This document shows positions 44,467 through 55,288 of a DNA stretch of 64,000 bases, piece by piece. The translations under genes and the position numbers were made by a program. Numbering within the stretch: the first letter of the stretch is position 1; every line of letters starts with the position of its first letter. Origin of the DNA: Sphingomonas sp. LM7. Its GTDB lineage: Bacteria; Pseudomonadota; Alphaproteobacteria; Sphingomonadales; Sphingomonadaceae. Under the pieces are notes generated by a model that was not told the DNA's origin, did no database searches, and worked only from the letters and a program-made list of their open reading frames with translations. The stretch is from positions 558,001 to 622,000 of the forward strand of contig NZ_CP019511.1 in the NCBI RefSeq assembly GCF_002002925.1, written 5' to 3'.

Positions 44467-45897
44467 TCAGGCGGGCTTGGTCATTTGATCGGCGATGCGG
44501 GCCAGGCTTTCTTCCCGCCCCAGCAATGCCAGAACGTCGAAGATGCCCGGAGAGGTTCGTCGCCCGACCAGCGCCGCGCGCAAAGGCTGCGCGACGGCGC
44601 CGAGCTTGACCTCTGCATCGTCGGCGACGGTCCGTACCGCCGCTTCGAGCGCCTCCGTATCCCAGCTTCCGGCCGCGTCAAGCGCGGTATGTACCCGGAA
44701 GAGGAGCGCGGGGGCGTCGCCTTCGAGCAAAGCGGTCGCGCCTTCGTCGAGTTCCAACGGACGTGTCCGGAAAAGGAACATCGCGCCGTCGGCAATCTCG
44801 TTGAGATTCGCCGCGCGGGGTTTGAGCGAAGGCATCGCCGCTTCGAGCAACGTCGATTGCGCTTCCGAGATTTCCAGCGGCAGGCGCTTCGCCACCAGTT
44901 CGGCGAGACGGCTATCGTCGGTTGCGCGGATATAATGGCCGTTGAGATGTTCGAGCTTCTTGATGTCGAAGCGCGACGGGCTCTTGCCGACGCCGGCAAG
45001 GTCGAACCACTCGATTGCCTGTTCGCGGCTGATGATCTCATCGTCGCCATGCCCCCAGCCGAGGCGGAGGAGATAGTTCGAGACGGCCTCGGGCAGCAGG
45101 CCCAGCTCGTCGCGATAGGCATCGACGCCGAGCGCGCCGTGGCGCTTGGACAGCTTGGCGCCATCCGATCCGTGGATCAGCGGGATATGGGCGTAGCTCG
45201 GCTCTTCCCAGCCCATGGCACGGTATATCGGCAGCTGGCGAAAGGCGTTGTTGAGGTGGTCGTCGCCGCGAATGACGTGGGTGACGCCCATGTCGTGATC
45301 GTCGACCACCACCGCGAGCATATAGGTCGGCGTGCCGTCGGAGCGAAGCAGCACCATGTCGTCGAGCTCGCTGTTGTTCACCGTGACCGAGCCCTGGACC
45401 TGGTCGGCGATCGTCACGCTGCCTTCGCGCGGCGCCTTGAGACGGATGACGAACGGGGCGTCTGAGGGCGCTTCACCTTCGTCGCGATCGCGCCAGCGGC
45501 CGTCATAGCGCAGCGGCTGCTTGTTGGCGCGCTGCGCCGCGCGCATCGCCTCCAGCTCTTCGGCGGTGGCGAAGCATTTATACGCATGGCCAGCGGCGAG
45601 CATCTGATGCGCGACCTCGGCGTGGCGAGCCGCGCGCGAGAACTGATAGACTTCCTCGCCGTCCCAATTGAGATCCAGCCAGCGCATTCCATCGAGAATC
45701 GCGGCAATCGCCGGCTCGGTCGAGCGGGCGCGATCGGTATCCTCGATACGCAGCAGGAACTTGCCGCCGTGATGGCGGGCGAACAGCAGGTTGAACAGCG
45801 CCGTACGCGCACCGCCGATATGGAGGAACCCGGTGGGGGACGGCGCGAAGCGAGTGACGACAGCCTTGTTGGTGCCGGTATCAGATGTTGCGCTCAA
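44467..45897 (-). CDS. gltX: Glutamyl-tRNA synthetase
   Basis: 476 aa from the TTG at 45897, preceded by GGGAG. HIGH-like [13 protein letters not shown] and KMSKS-like KLSKRHG are present, with the C-terminal anticodon-binding domain. Residues upstream of TTG are also open, so an earlier start cannot be excluded. It charges tRNA-Glu. The divergent comEC start is only 28 bp away. Confidence 0.96.
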   Translation of the reverse strand: MSATSDTGTNKAVVTRFAPSPTGFLHIGGARTALFNLLFARHHGGKFLLRIEDTDRARSTEPAIAAILDGMRWLDLNWDGEEVYQFSRAARHAEVAHQMLAAGHAYKCFATAEELEAMRAAQRANKQPLRYDGRWRDRDEGEAPSDAPFVIRLKAPREGSVTIADQVQGSVTVNNSELDDMVLLRSDGTPTYMLAVVVDDHDMGVTHVIRGDDHLNNAFRQLPIYRAMGWEEPSYAHIPLIHGSDGAKLSKRHGALGVDAYRDELGLLPEAVSNYLLRLGWGHGDDEIISREQAIEWFDLAGVGKSPSRFDIKKLEHLNGHYIRATDDSRLAELVAKRLPLEISEAQSTLLEAAMPSLKPRAANLNEIADGAMFLFRTRPLELDEGATALLEGDAPALLFRVHTALDAAGSWDTEALEAAVRTVADDAEVKLGAVAQPLRAALVGRRTSPGIFDVLALLGREESLARIADQMTKPA

Positions 45898-45925
45898 CCG
45901 CGCGTGCTCCCAGACTATAAAATCA

Positions 45926-48091
45926 ATGGCCAGCTCAGCCGCCGAGGCCCCTAGCACGGGGTTGCCCGCCCTTCAAATGGGGGTGGTGGGAGCAGTTCGC
46001 CAGTTGTCGATGACGCTCGAGCGCTGGCTGGAGCGTGAGCGCGAGCAGCTCGTCTTGTGGTTGCCGGTGATGCTGGGCGCGGGAATCACCGCGTGGTTTG
46101 TCCTGCCTGACGCGGCGCGCTGGATCGGCTTCGTGCTTGGTAGCGCGGCATTGGGGCTAGGCGCGCTGGCCTTGCCCGGTGGCGGGCGGGCGCCGCGGGT
46201 GATGGCGGTTGCGGGGCTGACGCTGGCGGCGGGATGTGCGCTGATCTGGTGGCGCGCCGAACGCGTCGCCGCGCCGGTGCTGGCGCGGCCGGCCGTGGTG
46301 CTGATGACGGGTCAGGTGGAGCGCGTCGAGCAATTGCCTGCGCGCGACATGGTGCGCGTGACGCTCTCTCCGCTGGGGCATGCCGATTTGCCGCCGCGGC
46401 TGCGCGTCAATCTGGCGATCGGCGATGCCCCAAAGGGGCTGGCTAAGGGGGCAATCATCAAGCTGCGCGCGCGGCTTATGCCGCCGCCGGACGCCGCGGT
46501 GCCGGGTGCCTATGATTTTGCGCGGGTCGCGTGGTTCGCGAGGCTGGGTGCGACCGGAAAGGGATTTGCGCCGGTCGAAATGGTGCGACCATCGGCCGCG
46601 CCGGGCGCAGGCCTGCGCACGCGGCTATCGACGCATATCCAGTCGCGTATCGCGGGCAGCGCGGGCGGGATCGCCAGTGCGCTGGCCACCGGGGACCAGG
46701 GTGCGATCGCCGAAGCGGATTCGGAGGCGATGCGGCGTTCGGGGCTGGCGCACCTGCTGTCGGTGAGCGGGCTGCACGTCACTGCAGTGACTGCCGCAAC
46801 GATGCTGCTGGTGCTGCGGCTGCTGGCGCTGAGCCCGACGCTAGCACTGCGCTGGCGGTTGCCGCTGGTCGCGGCGGGCGCTGGGGCATTGACCGCGATC
46901 GGCTACACGTTGCTGACCGGGGCCGAGGTGCCGACGATCCGCTCGTGCGCGGCTGCCTTGCTCGTGTTGCTCGCGCTGAGCCTCGGGCGCGAGGCGATCA
47001 CGCTGCGGCTGGTGGCGGCGGGCGCGTTGCTGGTGCTGCTGCTCTGGCCCGAAGCGCTGGCCGGGCCGAGCTTCCAGCTGAGTTTCGCCGCGGTGACGGC
47101 AATCGTCGCGCTGCACGAGAGCCCGCGGGTGCGCGGTTGGTTCAAGCGGCGCGAGGAGGGGCGGGGGCGGCGCTTGCTGCGCGGCCTCGGTTCGCTGCTG
47201 CTCACCGGCATCGCGGTCGAGCTGGCGCTGATGCCGATCGGGCTGTTCCATTTCCACAAGGCCGGGATCTACGGCGCGCTCGCCAACATCGTCGCGATCC
47301 CGCTGACTACCTTCGTGATCATGCCGCTCGAGGCGTTGGCGCTGGCGCTGGATGTCGCCGGGATCGGAGCGCCAGTCTGGTGGCTGACGGCGCGGTCGCT
47401 TGAGCTGCTGCTATGGCTCGCGCATGTCACGGCCTCGGCGCCCGGCGCGGTCGCGGCGCTGCCGGCGATGCCGGGCGGTGCCTATGCGCTTATCGTCGTC
47501 GGCGGTCTCTGGGTTGCGCTGTGGCGGACGGGGGTGCGCTGGGCGGGCGTCGCGCCCTTTGCCGCCGGCCTGGCCTGGGCGCTGCTGACGCCGGCGCCCG
47601 ACTTGCTGGTGACCGGCGACGGCCGGCACCTCGCGATCCGCACCGCAGACGGCGCGATGGCGCTGCTGCGAGACCGTGCGGGTGACTATACGCGATCGAT
47701 GCTCGGCGAAAATAGCGGTGCGGAGGAGGAGCTTGCGCTGCTGTCGGAGGCACCGGAAGCGCGGTGTAGTCCCGATCTGTGCCTGGTCGAGGTGCGTTCG
47801 CCGACTCGGCGCTGGCGCGTGCTCGCCACGCGCAGCGGCTATCTGGTGCTGTGGCGCGAGATGATGGCGCATTGCAGCGCGGCCGACGTCGTAGTGAGCG
47901 ACCGCCGCTTGCCCCCGGGCTGCACGCCGCGTTGGCTGCGGCTCGACCGCGAGACTCTGGCCCGGACCGGCGGCGTCGCGATCACCTTCGCCGACGCGGG
48001 TGTGCGCACCGTGCGGAGTGGCGGATCGCATCCCTGGCTTACCCCACTGACGGTACAGCCGCCGTTCGTGCGACGCGAGACGCCACAATGA
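45926..48091 (+). CDS. comEC: ComEC/Rec2-family DNA-uptake channel protein
   Basis: 721 aa from ATG 45926. Order: short OB-like N-terminal domain, then a long competence (DUF4131/ComEC) membrane region ([39 protein letters not shown]). The C-terminus (~570-721) is where a metallo-beta-lactamase domain should be, but the HxHxDH zinc motif is missing. It imports single-stranded DNA in natural competence; in this form only the channel part is clearly kept. Divergent from gltX. Confidence 0.9.
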   Translation: MASSAAEAPSTGLPALQMGVVGAVRQLSMTLERWLEREREQLVLWLPVMLGAGITAWFVLPDAARWIGFVLGSAALGLGALALPGGGRAPRVMAVAGLTLAAGCALIWWRAERVAAPVLARPAVVLMTGQVERVEQLPARDMVRVTLSPLGHADLPPRLRVNLAIGDAPKGLAKGAIIKLRARLMPPPDAAVPGAYDFARVAWFARLGATGKGFAPVEMVRPSAAPGAGLRTRLSTHIQSRIAGSAGGIASALATGDQGAIAEADSEAMRRSGLAHLLSVSGLHVTAVTAATMLLVLRLLALSPTLALRWRLPLVAAGAGALTAIGYTLLTGAEVPTIRSCAAALLVLLALSLGREAITLRLVAAGALLVLLLWPEALAGPSFQLSFAAVTAIVALHESPRVRGWFKRREEGRGRRLLRGLGSLLLTGIAVELALMPIGLFHFHKAGIYGALANIVAIPLTTFVIMPLEALALALDVAGIGAPVWWLTARSLELLLWLAHVTASAPGAVAALPAMPGGAYALIVVGGLWVALWRTGVRWAGVAPFAAGLAWALLTPAPDLLVTGDGRHLAIRTADGAMALLRDRAGDYTRSMLGENSGAEEELALLSEAPEARCSPDLCLVEVRSPTRRWRVLATRSGYLVLWREMMAHCSAADVVVSDRRLPPGCTPRWLRLDRETLARTGGVAITFADAGVRTVRSGGSHPWLTPLTVQPPFVRRETPQ

Positions 48092-48096
48092 GTGGT

Positions 48097-48594
48097 TCAG
48101 GACAGCGGGGGAATGACGATGGCCATGTCGGCTTTCACTCGGTCGAGGGCGACCAGCGTTCGATAATGGGCGATGCTGTCATTCTCGGCAAACAGGCGGC
48201 GTGACAGTGCTTCGTAGCTCCGCATGTCGGCTGTCACGATTACCAGTACGAAGCTGACGCCGCCGGTGACGAAATAGCATTGCTGGACTTCGGGTGTGTC
48301 GCGGAACAGCGTCTTCGCCGCATCGACGCTCCTCGCGCGCTCGTCGTGCAGCCGAACCTCCACGATCGCCGTAATCCCGAGCCTTACCGCTTCGGGCTCG
48401 ACGATCGCGACGTTGGCGGCAATCACTCCGGCTGCCTCCATCGCGGCGATCCGCCGTTGAACGGCTGCAGCGGACAGGTTGACGGCTTCGGCGATCTGGC
48501 GCTGCGGGGTCTTGTTGTCCCGCTGGACGATGCGCAGGATAGCGCGGTCGAAAGGGTCGAGCTTGCGGGGCGCGGGGTGGATGGGTTCGACCAT
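48097..48594 (-). CDS. Lrp/AsnC-family transcription regulator
   Basis: 165 aa. The N-terminal winged helix (DRAILRIVQRDNKTPQRQIA) is followed by the RAM effector-binding domain (DTPEVQQCYFVTGGVSFVLVI). It is divergent from an EamA permease gene with 96 bp between them, which makes that permease its likely target. It ends 5 bp from comEC on the opposite strand. Confidence 0.92.
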   Translation of the reverse strand: MVEPIHPAPRKLDPFDRAILRIVQRDNKTPQRQIAEAVNLSAAAVQRRIAAMEAAGVIAANVAIVEPEAVRLGITAIVEVRLHDERARSVDAAKTLFRDTPEVQQCYFVTGGVSFVLVIVTADMRSYEALSRRLFAENDSIAHYRTLVALDRVKADMAIVIPPLS

Positions 48595-48690
48595 CGCCGA
48601 GTATTTGTTGCATTTTTGCCGGCAAGCAAGAGCGCTCCGCTCGCTGGAGCGATGATATCACTCGCCAGATTGTGTTGGCGGAGACAGGAA

Positions 48691-49650
48691 ATGAACATCG
48701 CCGAGAGGCGCCCCGCCTGTGCCACGTCGATTCTGCCGGGCATACTGTGCGGTGCCGGAGCCGGAGCGCTGTGGGGCCTGGTCTTCCTCGCCCCGGAGCT
48801 GATCCGCGCGTTCAGTCCGCTCGAAATGACGATCGGGCGGTATCTCGCCTTCGGGGCGATCTCGTGCGTGCTGATCGCGCCGCGCTGGCAGGGGCTGGCG
48901 GCGAAGCTCGGGCGGCGCGAATGGCTGGGGCTGGTTTGGCTCGCGCTTGCCGGGAACACTTTATACTATCTGCTCCTGTCGGCCGCGGTGCTGACGGGCG
49001 GGATTGCGCTGACCTCGCTCGTCATCGGATTCCTGCCGGTCGCGGTAACGATCATCGGCAGTCGGGACGGCGATGCGGTGCCGCTCGGCAAACTGGTCCC
49101 GTCGCTGCTGCTTGGCGCTGCGGGAGCGATCTGCATCGGCTGGCAGGCAGTCCTGCCGACGCACGATCGAGATGCTTCTTCCTGGTTCGGCCTGCTCTGC
49201 GCGATCGGCGCGCTTGCGTCATGGACTGCCTATGCGGTGGGCAACAGCCGGTGGCTGGCGCGGCTCGGCACGGTTTCGGCGCACGAATGGAATCTTCTGA
49301 CCGGAGTCGTTACCGGGGCGCAGAGCCTGGTGCTCGTACCGATTGCGCTCCTCCTGGCTTCATCGGGCCATGACGGGGCCGCCTGGGCGAAGTTTGCCGG
49401 TGTTTCGGTCGGCGTCGCGGTGCTGGCATCGATCATCGGCAATGCGCTGTGGAACCGGATGAGCCGATTGCTGCCATTGACCCTGGTCGGCCAGATGATC
49501 CTGTTCGAGACGCTGTTCGCGCTGCTCTACGGCTTCCTGTGGGAGCAGCGGCTGCCGACGCTGCTCGAGGCCATGGCGTTCGTGCTGGTGGTGGCCAGCG
49601 TAGCCTCGTGCATCGCGGCGCACCGCCGCCCGGCATCCGCCGCTCAGTAG
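48691..49650 (+). CDS. EamA/DMT-superfamily permease
   Basis: 319 aa from ATG 48691 with CAGGAA upstream. Ten predicted hydrophobic segments in two EamA halves ([39 protein letters not shown]). Drug/metabolite transporter fold, commonly an amino acid or metabolite exporter. Control by the adjacent divergent Lrp-type regulator is likely, which suggests an amino acid. It overlaps lexA at the 3' end by 7 bases. Confidence 0.88.
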   Translation: MNIAERRPACATSILPGILCGAGAGALWGLVFLAPELIRAFSPLEMTIGRYLAFGAISCVLIAPRWQGLAAKLGRREWLGLVWLALAGNTLYYLLLSAAVLTGGIALTSLVIGFLPVAVTIIGSRDGDAVPLGKLVPSLLLGAAGAICIGWQAVLPTHDRDASSWFGLLCAIGALASWTAYAVGNSRWLARLGTVSAHEWNLLTGVVTGAQSLVLVPIALLLASSGHDGAAWAKFAGVSVGVAVLASIIGNALWNRMSRLLPLTLVGQMILFETLFALLYGFLWEQRLPTLLEAMAFVLVVASVASCIAAHRRPASAAQ

Positions 49651-50342
49651 CGGCGGAGCAGCCCGGCCAGCTTGCCCTGCACGCGCACCTGATCGGGGCG
49701 GTAGCGCTGGGCGTCATAGCTGCGATTGGCCGGATCGAGCCGGATCATCGCGCCTTCCTTGCGGAAGTACTTCAGCGTCGCCTCGGCATCGTCGATCAGC
49801 GCAACGATGATCTCGCCGTCGCGGGCGGTTTCAGTGCGGCGGATCAGCGCATAATCGCCATCGAGAATGCCGGCTTCGACCATCGAATCGCCGGCGACTT
49901 CGAGCGCATAATGCTCGCCCGAGCCGAGCAGCGCAGCCGGAACGGGCAGCATCGTGCCGCCTTCGAGCGCCTCGATCGGCGTACCGGCGGCGATGCGGCC
50001 GTGCAGCGGAATCTCGACCACGTCGTTGGCAGGCGATGGCGGCGTCGACCCGGCCGAAATTGACCGCGAAGTTGATGAAGTTGACGCATCCGTCGTGCGA
50101 GTCCTGCCCGCCGGCTTCGCATCGCCGCGTTCGGGCATGCGCAGCACTTCGAGAGCGCGGGCGCGATTGGGCAGGCGGCGGATGAACTCGCGTTCTTCCA
50201 GCGCGCTGATCAGCCGATGCACGCCCGACTTCGACTTGAGATCGAGCGCGTCCTTCATTTCCTCGAACGAAGGCGACACGCCGGTCTCGGCCAGCCGGTC
50301 GGCAATGAAGCAGATGAGCTCGTGCTGCTTGCGCGTGAGCAT
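49644..50342 (-). CDS. lexA: SOS repressor LexA
   Basis: 232 aa from ATG 50342. N-terminal winged helix ([16 protein letters not shown]), an Ala-Gly self-cleavage site (RIAAGTP) and the Ser/Lys dyad (AGDSMVEAG and EATLKYF). It represses DNA-damage genes until RecA triggers cleavage. An SOS box at 50360-50374 in its own promoter shows autoregulation. It follows moeA on the same strand. Confidence 0.97.
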   Translation of the reverse strand: MLTRKQHELICFIADRLAETGVSPSFEEMKDALDLKSKSGVHRLISALEEREFIRRLPNRARALEVLRMPERGDAKPAGRTRTTDASTSSTSRSISAGSTPPSPANDVVEIPLHGRIAAGTPIEALEGGTMLPVPAALLGSGEHYALEVAGDSMVEAGILDGDYALIRRTETARDGEIIVALIDDAEATLKYFRKEGAMIRLDPANRSYDAQRYRPDQVRVQGKLAGLLRRY

Positions 50343-50359
50343 CCAGTTTCTCCTGTCCA

Positions 50360-50374
50360 GAACAGACTGGGAAC
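50360..50374 (-). promoter_or_regulatory. Alphaproteobacterial SOS (LexA) box upstream of lexA
   Basis: On the minus strand the sequence is GTTC-CCAGTCT-GTTC, the exact alphaproteobacterial LexA consensus GTTC-N7-GTTC. It lies 18-32 bases before the lexA ATG, in the right position for self-repression. Confidence 0.9.
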
Positions 50375-50399
50375 GTTTATGCAATGTTCCGGGAGCTTG

Positions 50400-51584
50400 T
50401 CAAGCGATGTCGAGGATTTCCACCGAGTCGCCGGACACGGCCGCGGCTGCACCCGGTTCGCGGACGATCAGGCAGGTCGCCCGGGCCAGCGTTCGCAGCA
50501 TCGAACTGTCCTGGATCGTCGAGGCGAACACCGCGCCGCCACGCTGTTCGGCGCGGAGATAATCGGTGCGGTCGCCGTTCGGGGCGAGCGGTTCGCCGAG
50601 CACGGCACGGCGAGTGCGCGGCAGCGGATCGGCGGCGCCCGATAGCGCGGCGGCCAGCGGCCGGACGAAGAGCTGGGTAGTGACGAAGGCGGAAACCGGA
50701 TTGCCGGGGAGGCCGAGCACCAGCATCCCGCCGAGCCTGCCGGCCATCATCGGCTTGCCGGGCCGCAGCGCGACGCGCCAGAAATCGATCGTGGCGCCGA
50801 CCGCCCTGAGCGCGGGCTGGACGAGATCATGGTCGCCGACCGAGGCGCCGCCGCTGGTCACCAGCAGATCGGCACCGACGGCGCGGAACGCGGCTTCGAG
50901 CGCGTCCTGGCGATCGGGCAGGATGCCGAGGTCGATCAATTCGACAGGCAGGTCGGCAAGCTGCGCGGCGAGCATCAGCCGATTGGTCTCGGGGAGCTGC
51001 GCCGGGCCGATGAGGCTGCCGGGCGGCACCAGTTCGTCGCCGGTGGCGGCGATGGCGACCCGGACCTTGCGGCGCACGGGGAGGGTGCCGTGACCGGCAG
51101 TGCCGAGCAGCGCCAGCACGGCAGGGGTGAGGCGGTCGCCGGCGCGAACAAGCAGGTCGTCCTCCGAGAAATCGAGGCCACGCCGGCGGACGTTGCGGCC
51201 GCGATGGCCCGGGCCTTCGCCGGCCAGCGACAATCGTCCGCCGTCGCGCGCGGCTTCTTCCTGGACCAGCACGGTGTCGGTGCCCCCAGGCAAGGGCGCG
51301 CCGGTGAAGATGCGAACGGAATCGCCGGGCTCCGCCTCGCCGGTGAAGGCGCGGCCTGCGGCACTCTCCCCGATCACGCGCCAGGGGCCGGGCAAGTCGG
51401 CGAAGCGGATGGCATAGCCGTCCATCGCCGAGAGATCGGCATAGGGCTGGGTGCGGAGCGCTTCGATATCGGCGGCGGCCCAGCGGCCTGCGGCCGCCGC
51501 GAGCGGTACATTCTCTATCGCGAGCGGGCGGGCCAGCGCGAGGAGCTGCGACTGGGCTTGGACGACGGGCAGGAGTGCGGGCAT
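50400..51584 (-). CDS. moeA: Molybdopterin molybdenumtransferase MoeA
   Basis: 394 aa from ATG 51584. MoeA/GphA fold with the MPALL start, a DGYAIR-type (SAMDGYAIRF) and the central TSGGASVGDHD motif plus GLPGNPVSAFV. It inserts molybdate into adenylylated molybdopterin, the final Moco step. Together with moaA and moaC in this window it supports the nitrate reductase. Confidence 0.96.
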   Translation of the reverse strand: MPALLPVVQAQSQLLALARPLAIENVPLAAAAGRWAAADIEALRTQPYADLSAMDGYAIRFADLPGPWRVIGESAAGRAFTGEAEPGDSVRIFTGAPLPGGTDTVLVQEEAARDGGRLSLAGEGPGHRGRNVRRRGLDFSEDDLLVRAGDRLTPAVLALLGTAGHGTLPVRRKVRVAIAATGDELVPPGSLIGPAQLPETNRLMLAAQLADLPVELIDLGILPDRQDALEAAFRAVGADLLVTSGGASVGDHDLVQPALRAVGATIDFWRVALRPGKPMMAGRLGGMLVLGLPGNPVSAFVTTQLFVRPLAAALSGAADPLPRTRRAVLGEPLAPNGDRTDYLRAEQRGGAVFASTIQDSSMLRTLARATCLIVREPGAAAAVSGDSVEILDIA

Positions 51585-51624
51585 GTTCCCGTCTTGTGCC
51601 GGGAAGCGCCTGCGATGCAAGCGT

Positions 51625-52584
51625 TCAGCGTGGGGCCTTGCTGCCCGAAACGAGGCTGAGGTCGCGCGGGCGCAGCGGCAGGCGGAATTCGCAGAGGATC
51701 CGGTTGTGTGCGACTTCGATCACGTTGGCGGGCCCGCCGCCGATCTCGGGCAGCGAAACCCAGAGCTGGGCGCCCGGCGCGAGCGCGGCGCGGGTCTCGA
51801 GCTCGACGAGATTCGCCGTGATGCCGCGGACGCGCGCATTCCACCAGCGCACACCTTCGCGGACGCTGGCAGGGGCGTCGAGCCGGATCGCATGCTTGTC
51901 CGGGATCATGCCGTCGCCCTCGGGATTGAGCGGCGTGGGGGCCGCGCCGGCGCTGCCCTGCGCACGCTGGGCATGGCGCAGCCACGGCATCAGCGCTTGC
52001 CAGCCGAGGCCCTCGTCAAAGGCGATGCCGGCCTGGCCGTCCTGGGCCCAGCGGACGGTGCCGTCGAGCGGGCGCAAAGCATCGAAAGTGCAGTGAACCG
52101 GGTCGCCCGCGGCAAGCTCGAGCTTGGTGTCGATGCCGACGCCGCCCTGCGAGATGTTGCGCGTGCGGGCATGCTCGACTTTGGTGCCGCTGCGGATCGA
52201 GACGAGCTGGTTGATCTCGACGCGCGGCATGGCGCGGCGCTCGGCCGGCAGGTTGGCGAGGGTGCGCGCGAGCGTGCTGATGATGTCGATCGCCGCGTCG
52301 AACACGAAGCCGGCTTCGCCGTCGGCGCACCAATCGACCTTGCCCGGGACGAGCTGGCCGCTCGCCATTTCGAGGCGCATCGGCTCTTCCTGGGAGAGCG
52401 TGGCGTCGATCTGGACGGTGGCACCGGCCGAGGAGAGGCGCTGGAGCGAGCAGGGGAAGCGTTCGCAATCGCTGACGAGGAAGGCGGCGTCGAACGCAGC
52501 CTGGGCGTCGGGCTGGTGCAGCACCGCGCGGGGCGGATCTGCCGATAGCGAGAAGACCGTCGCGGACCTGAGTGCCTGAACCAT
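51625..52584 (-). CDS. PilZ-domain protein with long flanks
   Basis: 319 aa. A central PilZ domain is at about residues 110-200: RRAMPRVEINQLVSIRSG (RxxxR type) and RNISQGGVGID. The N-terminal ~100 and C-terminal ~110 residues have weak PilZ-like beta patterns (LEMASGQLVPGKVDWCADGE; ETRAALAPGAQLWVSLPEIG). A candidate c-di-GMP receptor, function unknown. It sits between moaC and moeA on the same strand, which is an unexpected place. Confidence 0.8.
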   Translation of the reverse strand: MVQALRSATVFSLSADPPRAVLHQPDAQAAFDAAFLVSDCERFPCSLQRLSSAGATVQIDATLSQEEPMRLEMASGQLVPGKVDWCADGEAGFVFDAAIDIISTLARTLANLPAERRAMPRVEINQLVSIRSGTKVEHARTRNISQGGVGIDTKLELAAGDPVHCTFDALRPLDGTVRWAQDGQAGIAFDEGLGWQALMPWLRHAQRAQGSAGAAPTPLNPEGDGMIPDKHAIRLDAPASVREGVRWWNARVRGITANLVELETRAALAPGAQLWVSLPEIGGGPANVIEVAHNRILCEFRLPLRPRDLSLVSGSKAPR

Positions 52585-52684
52585 TTTTCTTCCCGTCGAT
52601 CCGTAGCCGCGACTTTGCTTAAGCGGGCTGAAAAGCGGGTTAATTTAAACGGTTGTAGAATCCCTAACGGGCGTCGGCGGGGGA

Positions 52685-53152
52685 TCAGGCGGACCAGTCT
52701 CCCGACTTGCCGCCGGTTTTGGAGAGCAGGCGGATGCCGGAGATCACCATCGCCTTATCGAGCGCCTTGGCCATATCGTAGAGCGTGAGCAGCGCGACGC
52801 TGGCGGCTGTAAGCGCCTCCATCTCGACGCCGGTTTTGCTTTCAGTCGCGGCCGTGGCGGTGACGGTGACGCCGGTATCGTCGGGAGCGAGATCGATCGC
52901 GACGCGGGTTAGCGGCAAAGGGTGGCAGAGCGGGATCAGCTCGGCGGTTTTCTTGGCGGCCATGATCCCGGCGATGCGCGCCGTGGCGAGGACGTCGCCC
53001 TTCTTGACGCTGCCTTCGCGGATCGCGGCGGCGGCTTGTGCGGACATCGTGATGCGGCCGGTGGCGACTGCCTCGCGCGCGGTGACGGGCTTGCCGGCGA
53101 CGTCGATCATGTGGGCGGCGCCGGTTTCGTCGAGGTGGGTGAGGCGAGTCAT
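52685..53152 (-). CDS. moaC: Cyclic pyranopterin monophosphate synthase accessory MoaC
   Basis: 155 aa from ATG 53152; the longer frame from 53224 runs into the repeat element. Motifs [14 protein letters not shown] and a C-terminal [20 protein letters not shown] are typical MoaC. It converts 3',8-cyclo-GTP (made by MoaA) into cPMP. It lies between trpC and the PilZ gene on the same strand. Confidence 0.96.
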   Translation of the reverse strand: MTRLTHLDETGAAHMIDVAGKPVTAREAVATGRITMSAQAAAAIREGSVKKGDVLATARIAGIMAAKKTAELIPLCHPLPLTRVAIDLAPDDTGVTVTATAATESKTGVEMEALTAASVALLTLYDMAKALDKAMVISGIRLLSKTGGKSGDWSA

Positions 53153-53159
53153 CTGTCCC

Positions 53160-53285
53160 GTTCCCTTTGGGAGAGGGAGGGGCCCGCTCGGCGCAGCCGA
53201 GTGGGAGGGTAAGGGTGATGGCAAGAGAGGAGGCCGCCCTCACCCTCCCGCGGTTTTGCCGCTCCTTCCCGCTCCCAAAGGGAGA
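53160..53285. repeat. Long nested inverted repeat between moaC and trpC
   Basis: CCCTTTGGGAG at 53163-53173 pairs with CTCCCAAAGGG at 53272-53282 (11 of 11). Inside, GGGAGGGTAAGGGTGA pairs imperfectly with TCACCCTCCC (53230-53239). It fills most of the 154-bp gap. The same architecture occurs at 59811-60010, so it is likely a dispersed intergenic element. Confidence 0.75.
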
Positions 53286-53306
53286 GGGGCAGTGGGTACA
53301 TCTCCC

Positions 53307-54077
53307 TCACCCAACCATCGCCCGCGTCGCGGCTTCGACATCGTCCTGGCGCATCAGCGATTCGCCGATCAGGAAGCAGTGGATGTCGTGCTCGGCCATC
53401 GCGTCGAGGTCCGCGCGGCTGGTGAGGCCGGATTCGGCGACAAAGGTACAGTCCTTGGGCGCGTGGCGGACGAGTTCGTAGGTTTTCTGAAGATCAACTT
53501 CGAAGGTCTTGAGGTTGCGATTATTGACGCCGATCAGTCGCGACTTGAGACGCAGCGCGCGTTGGAGCTCGTCGGCGTCATGGACTTCGACCAGCACGTC
53601 CATCGCATGCTCGATCGCAGCCGCCTCGATCTCGGCCATCGCGCCGTCTTCGAGCGCGGCGACGATGATCAGGATCGCGTCGGCACCAATCGAGCGGGAC
53701 TCCGCAACCTGCCAGGGGTCAACCATGAAGTCCTTGCGCAGCACCGGCAGGTCGCAGGCGGCGCGGGCGGCTATGAGATACTCCTCATGCCCCTGAAAAT
53801 ATTCCTGGTCGGTGAGCACCGAAAGGCACGCGGCGCCGCCGGCCTGATAGGCGCGGGCATGCGCGGGGGGATCGAAATCCGGGCGGATCAGGCCCTTGGA
53901 CGGGCTCGCCTTCTTGATCTCGGCGATCAGGCCATAGCCGCCGGCGGCGATCTTGGCGTCGAGCGCGGCCTTGAACCCACGCGGCGCAGTTGGTTCGGGG
54001 CGCGACACGGGCGCAAGCCGGCGCGTGGCGACTTCGCTGCGCTTGGTGTCGAGGATCTTGTCGAGGATGGTGCTCAT
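53307..54077 (-). CDS. trpC: Indole-3-glycerol phosphate synthase
   Basis: 256 aa, separate from trpF. Core motifs ([47 protein letters not shown]) are intact. It closes the indole ring in tryptophan synthesis. The start overlaps the trpD stop (ATGA), so both are coupled. Confidence 0.97.
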   Translation of the reverse strand: MSTILDKILDTKRSEVATRRLAPVSRPEPTAPRGFKAALDAKIAAGGYGLIAEIKKASPSKGLIRPDFDPPAHARAYQAGGAACLSVLTDQEYFQGHEEYLIAARAACDLPVLRKDFMVDPWQVAESRSIGADAILIIVAALEDGAMAEIEAAAIEHAMDVLVEVHDADELQRALRLKSRLIGVNNRNLKTFEVDLQKTYELVRHAPKDCTFVAESGLTSRADLDAMAEHDIHCFLIGESLMRQDDVEAATRAMVG

Positions 54078-55069
54078 GCGAAGGCGATCCAGCAGTCGAG
54101 CAGCGCGTTGGCAAGCCCGGCGTCGATCGCCTCGGCGGCTTCCTCGACGCCATCGACCAGATTGTCGGCGCGTCCGGCGACCATCAGCGCGGCGGCGGCA
54201 TTGAGCAGTACGGCATCACGATACGGCCCAGCCTCGCCCTGGAGGAGGCGGCGCAGCGCGAGGGCATTATGCTCGGGATCGCCGCCGCGGATCGCCGAGA
54301 GCGGATGGCGCGGCAGGCCGGCATCCTCGGGCGTGATGCGCGTCGGCAGCCGGGCGCAGCCGACATTGACGACGATGCTCGTCGTTTCGGTGGAAAGCTC
54401 GTCGAGGCCCTCCTCGCCGGAGACGATCGCGGCGGCTTCGGCGCCGAGCTGGACGAGTGCCTCGGCATAGATCGGTGCGTAATTGGGCCGGGCGATGCCG
54501 ATAAGCTGGCGCGTGACGTGCGCCGGATTGGCGAGCGGGCCCATCAGGTTGAAGATCGTCCGCCGGCCGATGCGTCGGCGCAGCGGGCCGATCCGCGCCA
54601 TAGCCGGATGGTGATGCTGGGCGAACAGGAAGGCGATGCCGAGTTCGTGCAGGCTTTCCTCCGCCCGCGCGCCGGCGCGGTCGAGGTTGAGGCCCAATGC
54701 CTCGAGCGTATCGGCGGCGCCGGCCTTGGACGAAGCGGCGCGGTTACCGTGCTTGGCGACCGGCACGCCGCACGCTGCGACGACGAGGCTGACTGCAGTC
54801 GAGACATTGAGCGTGTGATGCCCGTCGCCGCCGGTGCCGCAGACGTCGATCGCGCCGGCCGGTGCGGTGATCGGGATCAGCCGGGAACGCATCGCGCGGG
54901 CAGCCTCGGCGATTTCGATGCTGGTTTCGCCGCGTTCGCTCAGCGCGATCAGGAAAGCCTCGATCGCAGGCTCGGGGACGGTGCCGTCGAGGATGTCGGC
55001 GAAGGCCTGCGCGGCGCTTTCATGCGCGAGCGGCGAGGATGGGTCGGGGAGGAGCGTCGAGACAGTCAC
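54074..55069 (-). CDS. trpD: Anthranilate phosphoribosyltransferase
   Basis: 331 aa. The PRPP-binding [17 protein letters not shown] segment, the [21 protein letters not shown] motif and [10 protein letters not shown] are intact. It transfers phosphoribose to anthranilate. Coupled to trpC. Upstream of it on the chromosome lies an opposite-strand block that separates it from trpG and trpE. Confidence 0.97.
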   Translation of the reverse strand: MTVSTLLPDPSSPLAHESAAQAFADILDGTVPEPAIEAFLIALSERGETSIEIAEAARAMRSRLIPITAPAGAIDVCGTGGDGHHTLNVSTAVSLVVAACGVPVAKHGNRAASSKAGAADTLEALGLNLDRAGARAEESLHELGIAFLFAQHHHPAMARIGPLRRRIGRRTIFNLMGPLANPAHVTRQLIGIARPNYAPIYAEALVQLGAEAAAIVSGEEGLDELSTETTSIVVNVGCARLPTRITPEDAGLPRHPLSAIRGGDPEHNALALRRLLQGEAGPYRDAVLLNAAAALMVAGRADNLVDGVEEAAEAIDAGLANALLDCWIAFA

Positions 55070-55288
55070 GCCGCCTTCTATCCCGGCCCCACGCGCCCAA
55101 GTCGAGCAAATCCTGTTGGTGCCGTTCCAAGCCGGGCCGTCACGGCATAGACGGCAGGGCTAAGCCGCGTGCGATCGGCGGCATAGATTTCCTATTGATG
55201 AGATGGGAATTGAATTGTTCGGCTTCGCACGGCGCTGGGTTAGTCATCGGAAGAACATACCGGCCTCAAACAAGCACAGGAGACGACG

